DNA from: Streptomyces sp. NBC_01275
Lineage (GTDB): Bacteria > Actinomycetota > Actinomycetes > Streptomycetales > Streptomycetaceae
NCBI RefSeq assembly: GCF_026340655.1
Contig: NZ_JAPEOZ010000001.1
Coordinates: 1,116,001-1,180,000 of the forward strand
Length of the DNA stretch: 64,000 nt
Direction: 5' to 3'
Each line of letters starts with the position of its first letter. Positions within the stretch are counted from its first letter, which is position 1. The notes beneath the pieces are model-generated. The model had not been told where the DNA came from. It worked only from the letters and a program-made list of their open reading frames with translations, and did no database searches. Shown here one piece after another: positions 33,872-42,031 of the stretch. The position numbers and the translations under genes are program-made.

Positions 33872-34636
33872 TCAGGCTCTCCTCATCAGCAGGTCCCGCA
33901 GCTCACGGGCGTGCCGGCGGCTGACCTGGAGCTCCTCGCCGCCGACCAGGACGCTCACCGTGCCCGCGTCCAGGCGGAGTTCGCCGATGTGGTGAAGGGC
34001 GACGAGGTGACGGCGGTGGATGCGCACGAAGCCGCGGGCGCGCCAGCGTTCCTCCAGGGTGGACAGCGGTATCCGTACGAGGTGGCTGCCGCGGTCGGTG
34101 TGCAGGCGGGCGTAGTCGCCCTGGGCCTCGACGTGGGTGATGTCGTCGACGGCGACGAAGCGGGTCACTCCGCCGAGCTCTACGGGTATGTGGTCGGGGT
34201 CGGGCTCGTGCACGGGGATGCGCGGGGCGGTGCCGCGGGGTTCGGCGGCGCTGAGCTCGACGACCCGGCGTACGGCCTCGGCGAGGCGCTCCTTGCGGAC
34301 GGGTTTGAGGACGTAGTCGACGGCCTTGAGGTCGAAGGCCTGGACGGCGAAGTCCTCGTGGGCGGTGACGAACACGACGAGCGGGGGCCTGGCGAACCCG
34401 GTGAGCAGCCGGGCCAGGTCGAGGCCGTCGAGACCCGGCATCTGGATGTCGAGGAAGACGACGTCGACGGCTTCCGGACCGTGCGGGCCGGACTCCAGGG
34501 CCCGGTTGATACGACGCAGCGCCTCGGTCGCGTCGCCCGCCCCCTCCACGCTGCCGATCCGGGGATCGGCGGTGAGAAGGTACAACAGCTCCTCCAGCGA
34601 GGGGCGTTCGTCGTCGACGGCGAGGGCGCGCAGCAT
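33872..34636 (-). CDS. LytTR-family response regulator
   Basis: This encodes a 254-residue response regulator. The receiver domain (1-120) has the acidic pocket VDDE and the phospho-acceptor Asp63 in VVFLDIQMPGLDGLD, with the switch Lys in DYVLKPVRKERL. The C-terminal LytTR DNA-binding domain (about 150-250) has DDITHVEAQGDYARLHTDRG and FVRIHRRHLVALHHI. It heads a four-gene operon ending in its LytS kinase. BtsR/YpdB/LytT-type regulators activate carboxylate transporters in response to pyruvate or similar; here the target would be its own symporter gene. Confidence 0.93.
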   Translation of the reverse strand: MLRALAVDDERPSLEELLYLLTADPRIGSVEGAGDATEALRRINRALESGPHGPEAVDVVFLDIQMPGLDGLDLARLLTGFARPPLVVFVTAHEDFAVQAFDLKAVDYVLKPVRKERLAEAVRRVVELSAAEPRGTAPRIPVHEPDPDHIPVELGGVTRFVAVDDITHVEAQGDYARLHTDRGSHLVRIPLSTLEERWRARGFVRIHRRHLVALHHIGELRLDAGTVSVLVGGEELQVSRRHARELRDLLMRRA

Positions 34637-34713
34637 GAAGCTGGAGTGTAGGGGCGATTCGTACGACTGGACATGTGCCGGGGGTGGACGTGGGCGCTGG
34701 ATACAGTGCCCGC

Positions 34714-35211
34714 ATGAACAGCGGCCCTGCCCCTTTCGACGAGCTCGACCGGAAGATCATCACCGCTCTGATGGCGAACGCCAGGACGAGCTTCGCCGAG
34801 ATCGGCACGGAGATCGGGCTGTCCTCGACGGCGGTGAAGCGTCGGGTGGACCGGTTGCGGGAGACCGGGGTGATCACGGGGTTCACGGCGACGGTGCGGC
34901 CGTGGGCGCTGGGCTGGCGTACGGAGGCGTATGTGGAGGTGTACTGCGAGGGCGCGGCCCCGCCGAGGCGGCTGGCGGAGGTGGTGCGCAACCATCCGGA
35001 GATCACCGCGGCGATGACGGTGACGGGCGGGGCGGACGCGTTGCTGCATGTGCGGGCGCGGGACGTGGGGCACTTCGAGAACGTGCTGGAGCGCATCCGG
35101 GCCGAGCCGTTCATCCGGAAGACGATCAGCGTCATGGTGCTGTCGCATCTGCTGCCGGAGAGCCCGGAGGCGGGCGCCGGCCGGCCCGCTCCTGAACAGA
35201 CGACCGAGTGA
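34714..35211 (+). CDS. Lrp/AsnC-family regulator
   Basis: This encodes a 165-residue Lrp/AsnC protein. The N-terminal helix-turn-helix is FDELDRKIITALMANARTSFAEIGTEIGLSSTAVKRRVDRLRETGVITGF. The RAM effector-binding domain follows (WRTEAYVEVYCEG, ITAAMTVTGGADALLHVRARD). Such proteins form octamers and bind amino acids. It is divergent from the LytTR gene by 77 bases and followed by ddaH-rocD after 169 bases of intergenic DNA that carry phased palindromes. Control of arginine/ornithine use is the natural inference. Confidence 0.93.
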   Translation: MNSGPAPFDELDRKIITALMANARTSFAEIGTEIGLSSTAVKRRVDRLRETGVITGFTATVRPWALGWRTEAYVEVYCEGAAPPRRLAEVVRNHPEITAAMTVTGGADALLHVRARDVGHFENVLERIRAEPFIRKTISVMVLSHLLPESPEAGAGRPAPEQTTE

Positions 35212-35233
35212 TCACCCATATGAACGTTCCCAT

Positions 35234-35282
35234 GCGCAGCGAACCTGCGCCGAGCGGCGACATCACGCAGCGATCCTGCGTG
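35234..35282. promoter_or_regulatory. Two phased palindromes, likely Lrp sites, upstream of ddaH
   Basis: Site A is GCGCAG-CGAAC-CTGCGC (35234-35250). Site B is CACGCAG-CGATC-CTGCGTG (35264-35282). They share the core GCAGCGAwCCTGC and their centres are 31 bases apart, three helical turns. A weaker half-match follows at 35285-35300. The cluster ends about 20 bases before a promoter-like -35, a position suited to an activator. Confidence 0.65.
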
Positions 35283-35301
35283 AACACGCAACGCCTGTTT
35301 C

Positions 35302-35331
35302 TTGTCGAGCGCCTCCGCAATTTCCTACCGT
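35302..35331 (+). promoter_or_regulatory. Candidate ddaH-rocD promoter
   Basis: TTGTCG (35302-35307) and TACCGT (35326-35331) are separated by 18 bases and would start a transcript near 35338, about 43 bases before the ddaH GTG. The match to the vegetative consensus is moderate. Confidence 0.45.
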
Positions 35332-35380
35332 TGGTGTCAACCCTCAGTAGACACCGCAGGAAAAGCGGAGGAACCCCTCT

Positions 35381-36193
35381 GTGTCCGAAAGCCGTCTGCA
35401 GCGCCCCCGGCGCTTTCTCGTCTGCGAACCCAGACACTTCGCCGTGCAGTACGCGATCAACCCCTGGATGCATCCCGACACCCCCGTCGACGTCGACCTC
35501 GCCCAGGAGCAGTGGCAGGCGCTGATCCGTGCCTACCGTGCGCACGGCCACGCCGTCGACACCGTGGAGCCGGCCCCCGGTCTCCCGGACATGGTCTTCG
35601 CCGCGAACTCGGCGGTCGTCGTCGGCGGCCGCGTCTTCGGCTCCCTCTTCCACGCCTCCGAGCGACGCGCCGAGTCGTCGCACTACGACACCTGGTTCAA
35701 GACGGCCGGGTACGACGTGTACCGCCCGGAGAACGTGTGCGAGGGCGAGGGCGACCTGGTGTGGACGGGCCGGTACGTGCTGGCCGGCACCGGGTTCCGC
35801 ACCACCCGTGAGGCACACCGCGAGGTGCAGGAGTTCTTCGGCCACCCGGTGATCAGCCTGACGCTGGTGGACCCGCACTTCTACCACCTCGACACGGCGC
35901 TGTTCGTCCTGGACGACGACAATGTCTGTTACTACCCGGAGGCGTTCTCGCCGGGCAGCCGCGAGGTGCTCGCGCGGCTGTACCCGGCCGCGGTGCTCGC
36001 CGGCCGCGACGACGCCATGGCGTTCGGGCTGAACTCCGTCTGCGACGGCCGCCATGTCTTCATCGCCCCCAGGGCCGAGGCCCTCGCGGGCCAGCTGGCC
36101 GACCGCGGCTATGTCCCCGTCCCCGTCGACCTCTCGGAGTTCCAGAAGGCCGGCGGCGGCATCAAGTGCTGCACCCAGGAGATCCGCTCATGA
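35381..36193 (+). CDS. ddaH: Dimethylargininase (amidinotransferase superfamily)
   Basis: This encodes a 270-residue guanidino-group hydrolase. The GTG start follows GGAGGA. Landmarks are FLVCEPRHFAVQYAINPWM, PDMVFAANSAVVV, EGEGDLVWTG (substrate Asp), DPHFYHLDTALFVLDDD (catalytic His in FYHLD) and the terminal nucleophile KAGGGIKCCTQEI (Cys near 264). The family converts N-methylated arginines to citrulline; activity on arginine itself cannot be excluded. It overlaps rocD by ATGA. Together with rocD it would feed arginine-type compounds into glutamate. Confidence 0.93.
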   Translation: MSESRLQRPRRFLVCEPRHFAVQYAINPWMHPDTPVDVDLAQEQWQALIRAYRAHGHAVDTVEPAPGLPDMVFAANSAVVVGGRVFGSLFHASERRAESSHYDTWFKTAGYDVYRPENVCEGEGDLVWTGRYVLAGTGFRTTREAHREVQEFFGHPVISLTLVDPHFYHLDTALFVLDDDNVCYYPEAFSPGSREVLARLYPAAVLAGRDDAMAFGLNSVCDGRHVFIAPRAEALAGQLADRGYVPVPVDLSEFQKAGGGIKCCTQEIRS

Positions 36194-37494
36194 CCGCACC
36201 CGTCGTCCCGCCGCGTTCGTCGCGTTCCTCGAGTTCATCAGGTTCCTCGAGTTCATCGAGTTCATCGGGTTCGGCGCGTTCGTCTTCGTCTCGTTCGTCC
36301 GAGGAGCTGATCCGCGCCGAGGAGCCCGTCCTCGCGCACAACTACCATCCGCTGCCGGTCGTCGTCGCGAGCGCCGAGGGCGCCTGGGTCGAGGACGTCG
36401 AGGGCCGCCGCTACCTCGACCTGCTCGCCGGCTACTCGGCTCTCAACTTCGGCCATCGCCACCCCCTGCTGATCGAGGCCGCGCACCGCCAGCTGGACCG
36501 CCTCACCCTCACCTCCCGCGCCTTCCACAACGACCGTCTCGCCGAGTTCGCCGAGCGACTCGCGGGGCTGACCGGCCTGGACATGGTGCTGCCGATGAAC
36601 ACGGGCGCGGAGGCGGTCGAGAGCGGCATCAAGGTGGCCCGCAAGTGGGCCTACGAGGTGAAGGGCGTCCCCGCCGACCGGGCGACGATCGTGGTCGCCG
36701 CGGAGAACTTCCACGGCCGCACGACGACGATCGTGAGCTTCTCGACGGACGAGACGGCGCGCGCCGGGTTCGGTCCGTTCACCCCGGGCTTCCGGATCGT
36801 GCCGTACAACGACCTGGCCGCGCTGGAGGCGGCGGTCGACGAGACGACGGCCGCGGTGCTGATCGAGCCCATCCAGGGCGAGGCCGGCGTCGTCATCCCC
36901 GACGACGGCTATCTCACCGGGGTGCGGGAGATCACCCGGCGTGAGAACTGTCTGTTCATCGCGGACGAGATCCAGTCCGGGCTCGGGCGGACGGGGCGGA
37001 CGCTGGCCGTGGACCACGAAGGGGTCGTCCCCGACATGCTGCTCCTCGGCAAGGCGCTGGGCGGCGGAATCGTGCCGGTGTCGGCGGTGGTGGCCCGGCG
37101 CGATGTGCTGTCGGTGCTGCGGCCCGGCGAGCACGGGTCGACGTTCGGCGGCAATCCACTGGCCGCGGCGGTCGGCACGGCGGTGGTGGAGCTGCTGGAG
37201 ACGGGCGAGTTCCAGCGCCGGGCGGCCGAGCTGGGCGTCGTCCTGCGGGACGGGCTGACCGGGCTGGTCGGCAAGGGCGTCGTCGGCTTCCGGGCGCGGG
37301 GCCTGTGGGCCGGGGTCGACGTCGACCCCGCGCTCGGCACCGGCCGCGAGGTGAGCAAGCGCCTGATGCGGGAGGGCGTCCTGGTCAAGGACACCCACGG
37401 CTCGACGATCCGGCTGGCGCCGCCGCTGACCATCACCGGCGAGGAACTGGGGTCGGCCCTGGGCTCGTTGGCGAAGGTGCTGCGGCAGGGCTGA
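36190..37494 (+). CDS. rocD: Ornithine aminotransferase with a Ser-rich N-terminal extension
   Basis: This encodes a 434-residue class III aminotransferase. The PLP fold is complete: NTGAEAVESGIKVARKWAYEVKG, AENFHGRTTTIVSFSTDE, IEPIQGEAGVVIPDDGYL, FIADEIQSGLGRTGR and the PLP Lys in LLLGKALGGGIVPVSA. It turns ornithine into glutamate semialdehyde. Residues 10-38 are almost only Ser with Arg and Gly (encoded by near-repeats of TTCATCGAGTTC); the normal enzyme starts around SEELIRAEEPVLAHNYHP. The insertion uses rare TCA and AGT Ser codons. It is translationally coupled to ddaH. Confidence 0.94.
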   Translation: MTAPVVPPRSSRSSSSSGSSSSSSSSGSARSSSSRSSEELIRAEEPVLAHNYHPLPVVVASAEGAWVEDVEGRRYLDLLAGYSALNFGHRHPLLIEAAHRQLDRLTLTSRAFHNDRLAEFAERLAGLTGLDMVLPMNTGAEAVESGIKVARKWAYEVKGVPADRATIVVAAENFHGRTTTIVSFSTDETARAGFGPFTPGFRIVPYNDLAALEAAVDETTAAVLIEPIQGEAGVVIPDDGYLTGVREITRRENCLFIADEIQSGLGRTGRTLAVDHEGVVPDMLLLGKALGGGIVPVSAVVARRDVLSVLRPGEHGSTFGGNPLAAAVGTAVVELLETGEFQRRAAELGVVLRDGLTGLVGKGVVGFRARGLWAGVDVDPALGTGREVSKRLMREGVLVKDTHGSTIRLAPPLTITGEELGSALGSLAKVLRQG

Positions 37495-37609
37495 GGCAGG
37501 GGGGCGGCGGCTCCTCTCCGCTCCCGAGTGGCTCGGTCGTCGTCGTGCAGGCAGGGTGATGAATGAGTCAGGAGGTGGTAGACCACTCTCAGCGACAGAG
37601 AGGTCGACC

Positions 37610-40138
37610 GTGGGCACACACGACGAGGACGACGTCGCCCGCCGGCCGTTCGACGTGGCGGATGCCGCCCCCTTGCTGCTCGACGCCCGGGGCCTGGTGA
37701 CGGGCTGGACCCGGGACGCGCAGCGGCTGCTCGGCTATCCGGCCGTCGAGGCCGTGGGCCGGGAGCTGGCCGGGCTGCTCGGCGCGGCGGACGCCGGGCG
37801 GGTCCCGGACGTGCTCGCCCGGTGCCGCTCGAACGGCGGCTGGACGGGGCTGCTCACCGCCCGGCACCAGGACGGGCGGCCGGTGCCGGTCATGGCCCGC
37901 GTCATCTCCGCCCAGGAGCCTGACCCGCCCGAACCACCCGACGCCCCCGAGGCCCCTGACGCCCCCGGCCGGCGCGACGAGCGCGGCGTGCACGGTGAGC
38001 CCGCGCGCTGGCTGGTCCTGTTGAGCGACGTGGCCGACGCTCCCGGCTGGAACATGAACCGTTCGGTGCTGGAGCAGATGCTGGACGACGCGCCGATCGG
38101 CATCGCGATCGTGGACACGGACCTGCGCTACGTCTGGTCCAACACGGCCCTGGCCCGCTTCGGCGGGGGCCCGCCCGCGCACCGGCTGGGACTGCGGCTG
38201 GCGGACGTCCAGCCGGGTCTGGACTCCGCCGCCGTGGAGGCGCAGATGCGGCGGGTGCTGGCGAGCGGGGAGCCCGTCGTCGACTACGAGCACCTGGGAC
38301 GGGTGCGGGCCGCGCCGCACCGGGAGACGGCGCACATGCTGTCCTTCACCCGGCTCGACGACGACCAGGGCCACCCCCTGGGCGTCTACTACACGGTCGT
38401 GGACATGACCGACCGGCACCGCGCCCGGCAGCGCCTCGCCCTGCTGGACCGGGCCGGCCGGCGCATAGGCCGCAGCCTGGACATCGTGCGGACCGCGCAG
38501 GAACTGGCCGACGTGGCGGTGCCGGTGTTCGCCGACGCCGTGGTGGTGGACCTGCTGGAGCCGGTGCTGCGGGGCGCGGAGCCGGCCCCGGGGCAGACGG
38601 ACGCCGGCCCGCACGCCTCGGTCGCCCTGCGCCGGGCGGGCCGCCGAACGGACGACGGCCTCGCCGGCGCACCCGCCGAGGAAGAGACCCCCGGCCGCGC
38701 CGACCGCGTCCCGTCCGTCGTGTACCCCGCCGGCTCGCCCCCGGTCCGTTGTCTGCTCAGCGGGCGTCCCTGGCTGACCGAGCGGGTCGATCCGCCGGGC
38801 GAGGAGTGGGTAGGGGGACTGCTCGGGGAGTCCGAGCCGCCCAGTGCTCTGATCGTGCCGGTCCGGGCGCGGGGCGCGACCCTGGGCGTCACCACGTTCC
38901 TGCGCCGCCCCGCGCACGAGCCCTTCGGCGAGGACGACCTGGCCCTGGCCGAGGATCTCGTCTCACGGGCGGCCGTCTGCGTGGACAACGCCCGCCGCTA
39001 CACCCGCGAGCGCGACGCGGCCCTGGTCCTCCAGCGCAACCTGCTCCCCCGCCGGCTGCCCGAGCAGGACGCGGTCGAGGTGGCCGCCTGCTACCGCCCG
39101 GCCGACGAGCTGACCGGCCTCGGCGGGGACTGGTACGACCTCATCCCGCTGTCGGCGGCGCGGGTGGCGCTCGTCGTGGGCGAGGTCCCCGGGCACGGCA
39201 TCGCCGCCGCCGCGGCCATGGGACGCGTACGCACGGCCGTACGCACGCTCGCCGCGCTGGATCTGCCGCCTGAGGAGATCCTGGCGCATCTCGACGACCT
39301 GGTCGCCCGGATGGACCACGAGGAGGGCGGGTGGCCGCAGGACGTTCCGCAGACCGTGGGGTGCGGGTGCGTGTACGTCGTCTACGACCCCGTGGACGGG
39401 CGGTGCGCGATGGCCGCCGCCGGACACCCCGCCCCGGCCGTCGTGCTGCCCGACGGCACGGTCACCTTCGTCGAGCTGCCCCAGGGGCCGCCGCTGGGCG
39501 CGGGCGGGCCGCCGTTCGAGTCGGTCGAGGTGACCCTGCCGGAGGGCAGCACGCTCGCGCTGCACACGGACGGTCTGCTGCTGGCCGAGGGCGAGCAGTG
39601 GGCGCTGGACACGGACCGGAACCGGCTGCGGCAGGCCCTGGAACGGCCGGAGGCGCGGATCGACCTGCGCTGCCGGACCGTGATCGACGCCCTCGTCCCG
39701 GCCCGGCCGCACGACGACGTGGCCCTGCTGATGGCCCGCACCCGACGCCTGGAGGCGGACCGGGTCGCCGACTGGGAGCTGCCCGCCGACCCGGCCGCGG
39801 TCGCCGAGGCCCGCAAGACCGCGAGCCGCCGACTGGCGGAGTGGGGGCTGTCCGAGTTGTCGTTCACGACCGAGCTGGTCGTCAGCGAGCTGGTCACCAA
39901 CGCCATCCGGTACGCGACCGGCCCGATCCGACTGCGGCTGATCCGTGAGCGCACGCTGGTCTGCGAGGTCTTCGACGGCGGTGCCACCGCCCCCCACCTG
40001 CGCCATCCGCGCGCCACGGACGAGGGCGGCCGCGGTCTGCTGCTGGTCTCGCAGGTCACCCAGCGCTGGGGCACCCGCTTCCTCCCCGAGGGGAAGATCA
40101 TCTGGGCCGAGCAGTCGCTCACCGACCCCGGCATGTGA
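37610..40138 (+). CDS. PAS/GAF/SpoIIE phosphatase with HATPase domain
   Basis: This encodes a multi-domain regulator of about 842 residues (GTG at 37610 after GAGAGG; an ATG at 37556 would add 18). In order: a PAS domain (LLLDARGLVTGWTRDAQRLLGYPAVEAVG), a Pro-rich linker, a second PAS (LDDAPIGIAIVDTDLRYVWSN), a GAF domain, the SpoIIE PP2C phosphatase (GGDWYDLIPLSAARVALVVGEVPGHGIAAAAAMG; ALHTDGLLLAEG) and a C-terminal HATPase_c_2 domain (ELVVSELVTNAIRYATGPIRLRL). The second half acts like RsbU plus RsbW combined. In this PP2C the Asp of the usual GDVxGHG motif is replaced by Glu (GEVPGHG). It probably tunes sigma-factor partners. Confidence 0.9.
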   Translation: MGTHDEDDVARRPFDVADAAPLLLDARGLVTGWTRDAQRLLGYPAVEAVGRELAGLLGAADAGRVPDVLARCRSNGGWTGLLTARHQDGRPVPVMARVISAQEPDPPEPPDAPEAPDAPGRRDERGVHGEPARWLVLLSDVADAPGWNMNRSVLEQMLDDAPIGIAIVDTDLRYVWSNTALARFGGGPPAHRLGLRLADVQPGLDSAAVEAQMRRVLASGEPVVDYEHLGRVRAAPHRETAHMLSFTRLDDDQGHPLGVYYTVVDMTDRHRARQRLALLDRAGRRIGRSLDIVRTAQELADVAVPVFADAVVVDLLEPVLRGAEPAPGQTDAGPHASVALRRAGRRTDDGLAGAPAEEETPGRADRVPSVVYPAGSPPVRCLLSGRPWLTERVDPPGEEWVGGLLGESEPPSALIVPVRARGATLGVTTFLRRPAHEPFGEDDLALAEDLVSRAAVCVDNARRYTRERDAALVLQRNLLPRRLPEQDAVEVAACYRPADELTGLGGDWYDLIPLSAARVALVVGEVPGHGIAAAAAMGRVRTAVRTLAALDLPPEEILAHLDDLVARMDHEEGGWPQDVPQTVGCGCVYVVYDPVDGRCAMAAAGHPAPAVVLPDGTVTFVELPQGPPLGAGGPPFESVEVTLPEGSTLALHTDGLLLAEGEQWALDTDRNRLRQALERPEARIDLRCRTVIDALVPARPHDDVALLMARTRRLEADRVADWELPADPAAVAEARKTASRRLAEWGLSELSFTTELVVSELVTNAIRYATGPIRLRLIRERTLVCEVFDGGATAPHLRHPRATDEGGRGLLLVSQVTQRWGTRFLPEGKIIWAEQSLTDPGM

Positions 40139-40182
40139 CCCGCCGGCCCACGAACGTCACATTCCATGGGAAAATGGCGCAA

Positions 40183-40213
40183 TACCGGCGGATATGGAGC
40201 GGTACCGGCGGAT
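40183..40213 (+). repeat. Direct repeat TACCGGCGGAT, 20 bases apart
   Basis: Two perfect 11-base copies (40183-40193 and 40203-40213) recur exactly 20 bases apart, two helical turns, just upstream of the second phosphatase start at 40226. They could be an operator or the footprint of a small duplication. Confidence 0.65.
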
Positions 40214-40225
40214 GGGGCGCAGGCC

Positions 40226-41479
40226 ATGAACGACTCGGCGATCGACTACGCAGCGGTGTTCCAGGCCCTGCCCGGCATGGTGGCGCTGCTGACGCCCGAG
40301 TTGCGGTACACGGAGGTCAACGAGGAGTACCTGCGCGGGGCCGGTCGCATGCGCGAGCAGGTCGTCGGCCGGCATCTCTTCGAGGTCTTCCCGGACAACC
40401 CCAACGACCCCGCCGCGAACGGCATCCGCAATCTGGCGGCCTCGCTGCGCCGGGTGGTGACCACCGGCGAACGGGACGCCATGGCCCTGCAGCGCTACGA
40501 CGTCGAGTCGGCCGAGCGGCCCGGGGAGTGGGAGGAGCGCTACTGGAGCACGGTCAACGCGCCGGTGCTGGACCCGGACGGGTCGGTGGTGCTGCTGGTG
40601 CACCGGGTCGAGGAGGTCACCGAGCTGATCCGCGCCCGGGGCCGCCGCGGCGGAGGCGGGGCCGGGGGCAAGGCCGGGCCCCGGGGCCGGGTCCTGGAGG
40701 CCGAGCTGTACACGCGCGCCCGTGAGCTCCAGGAGCTCAACGAGCGGCTGCGGCTGGCGCACGCCCGCGAGCGCGAGGTGGCCCTCGCCCTGCAGGAGGC
40801 GATGCTGCCCGCCGGCCGAGGGGTCGGGCACCATCGGGCGGCGGTGCGCTACCGGCCGGCGGTCGGCGCGCTGAACGTGTGCGGGGACTGGTACGACCTG
40901 GTCGACCTGGTCGGCGGCCACCGTATCGGGGTGTCGGTCGGGGACGTCGTCGGGCACGGCCTGGAGGCCGCCGGGGTGATGGGCCAGCTGCGCAGCGCGC
41001 TCAGCGCCGCCTCCCGGGTCGCCGAGGGGCCGGCGGAGGCCCTGAACGTCCTCGGGCGGTACGCGAACGTGGTGGACGGCGCGGAGTCGGCCACCGCGGT
41101 GACGACGTTCATCGACTTCGACCACCACACGATCACCTACAGCAGCGCCGGCCATCCCCCGCCGGTGCTCGTCCACGCCGACGGCCGGGTGGAGTTCCTC
41201 GACCAGGCCACCGACCCGCCGCTCGACGCCCGCCCCGCCCCGGTCCCCCGGCCGCAGGCGTGCACCTCCTTCGCCGACGGCGCCACCCTCGCGCTGTACA
41301 CCGACGGTCTGGTGGAACGGCGGCACGAGGACATCGACACGGGCCTGAACCGGCTCGCCGACGCCCTGGCCCGGCACCGGGACGCCGACCCCGAAACCCT
41401 CGCGGACGCCGTCCTGTTGGAGCTTCTGCCGCCCGGCGGCGCGACCGACGACACGGCCCTGGTGGTGGTACGGCTGTGA
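40226..41479 (+). CDS. PAS/SpoIIE-type PP2C phosphatase
   Basis: This encodes a 417-residue serine phosphatase. An N-terminal PAS-4-like domain (FQALPGMVALLTPELRYTEVNEEYLRGAGR, HLFEVFPDNPND) is followed by a Gly-rich loop and a coiled-coil (ARELQELNERLRLAHAREREVA). The C-terminal SpoIIE domain has CGDWYDLVDLVGGHRIGVSVGDVVGHGLEAAGVMGQ, SSAGHPPPVLVHADG and ALYTDGLVERR, then DDTALVVVRL. The metal-binding Asp residues in GDWYD and GDVVGHG are intact, unlike the upstream gene. It is in tandem with that gene with a gap of 87 bases. Confidence 0.92.
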   Translation: MNDSAIDYAAVFQALPGMVALLTPELRYTEVNEEYLRGAGRMREQVVGRHLFEVFPDNPNDPAANGIRNLAASLRRVVTTGERDAMALQRYDVESAERPGEWEERYWSTVNAPVLDPDGSVVLLVHRVEEVTELIRARGRRGGGGAGGKAGPRGRVLEAELYTRARELQELNERLRLAHAREREVALALQEAMLPAGRGVGHHRAAVRYRPAVGALNVCGDWYDLVDLVGGHRIGVSVGDVVGHGLEAAGVMGQLRSALSAASRVAEGPAEALNVLGRYANVVDGAESATAVTTFIDFDHHTITYSSAGHPPPVLVHADGRVEFLDQATDPPLDARPAPVPRPQACTSFADGATLALYTDGLVERRHEDIDTGLNRLADALARHRDADPETLADAVLLELLPPGGATDDTALVVVRL

Positions 41480-41482
41480 GTC

Positions 41483-41908
41483 CTACCGCCGGTTGATGCC
41501 GGACAGGTAGACGCCGTAGAAGTTCAGCATCGTGAGGGTGCGTGCCCGGGTCCGCTCCTTCATGTACGGCCAGGCGGCCTCCACCAGGCCGTCGGCGTTC
41601 AGGAGCTGTTCGAGGACCTGGAAGTAGGCGGCGCCCCGGACGCTCTCCAGGGAGTGCTCCGTGAGTCGCTCCACGAAGTCCCAGCAGCGCCGCAGCAGTT
41701 CCGTGTCCGGGGCCGGACTCTCCAGCTGCGGCATCAGCACCGGCGTCGTGAAGCACTCGGCCAGCACCGAGTACAGGTCCAGGGCCGCGTCTTCGGTCAG
41801 AACGGCCGCTTCCGCCGCCATCTGGTACTTCTCGGCGATGAACTCCGCGGATTCGGGAACGGTGCGCAGCAGAAGGGAGGGAACCTCGTCGAAGGGGATT
41901 TCGTTCAT
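41483..41908 (-). CDS. Candidate immunity protein for the RHS protein
   Basis: This encodes a 141-residue acidic, all-helical-looking cytoplasmic protein with no signal. It starts MNEIPFDEVPSLLLRTVPESAEF and contains LLRRCWDFVERLTEHSLESVRGAAYFQVLEQLL. The ATG at 41908 follows GGAAAG, part of a 13-bp tandem repeat. It is the first gene after the RHS gene on the same strand (gap 123 bases with a terminator-like hairpin), which is the normal place for an immunity gene of a polymorphic toxin. No established immunity family is recognised with certainty; the inference is mainly positional. Confidence 0.7.
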   Translation of the reverse strand: MNEIPFDEVPSLLLRTVPESAEFIAEKYQMAAEAAVLTEDAALDLYSVLAECFTTPVLMPQLESPAPDTELLRRCWDFVERLTEHSLESVRGAAYFQVLEQLLNADGLVEAAWPYMKERTRARTLTMLNFYGVYLSGINRR

Positions 41909-41910
41909 CT

Positions 41911-41949
41911 GTCTTTCCGGTTCGTCTTTCTGGTTCGTCTTTCCGGTTC
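41911..41949 (-). repeat. Three tandem 13-bp units overlapping a ribosome binding site
   Basis: On the minus strand the units read GAACCGGAAAGAC, GAACCAGAAAGAC and GAACCGGAAAGAC, ending 2 bases before the ATG at 41908. The Shine-Dalgarno GGAAAG belongs to the unit nearest the gene and is duplicated 26 bases upstream, with a one-base variant between. Confidence 0.85.
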
Positions 41950-41980
41950 GGCGTCTTGTCGTGGTGGTGCGGGACACGGA

Positions 41981-42019
41981 ACGGGGGCCTGGCGCGCATG
42001 GTGCGCGGCAGGCCCCCGT
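41981..42019 (-). terminator. Terminator-like hairpin after the RHS gene
   Basis: An 11-bp perfect stem (ACGGGGGCCTG / CAGGCCCCCGT) has a 17-base loop that can itself pair (GCGC/GCGC). It starts 12 bases after the RHS stop and would separate the RHS gene from the small downstream gene, so the latter may have its own promoter or rely on read-through. Confidence 0.7.
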
Positions 42020-42031
42020 GCTCGGCGAGTG

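Noticed and set aside
35381..36193. Arginine deiminase (ArcA)
   Set aside because: At 270 residues it is too short for ArcA (about 400) and matches the dimethylargininase pattern with GGGIKCCTQEI at the end.
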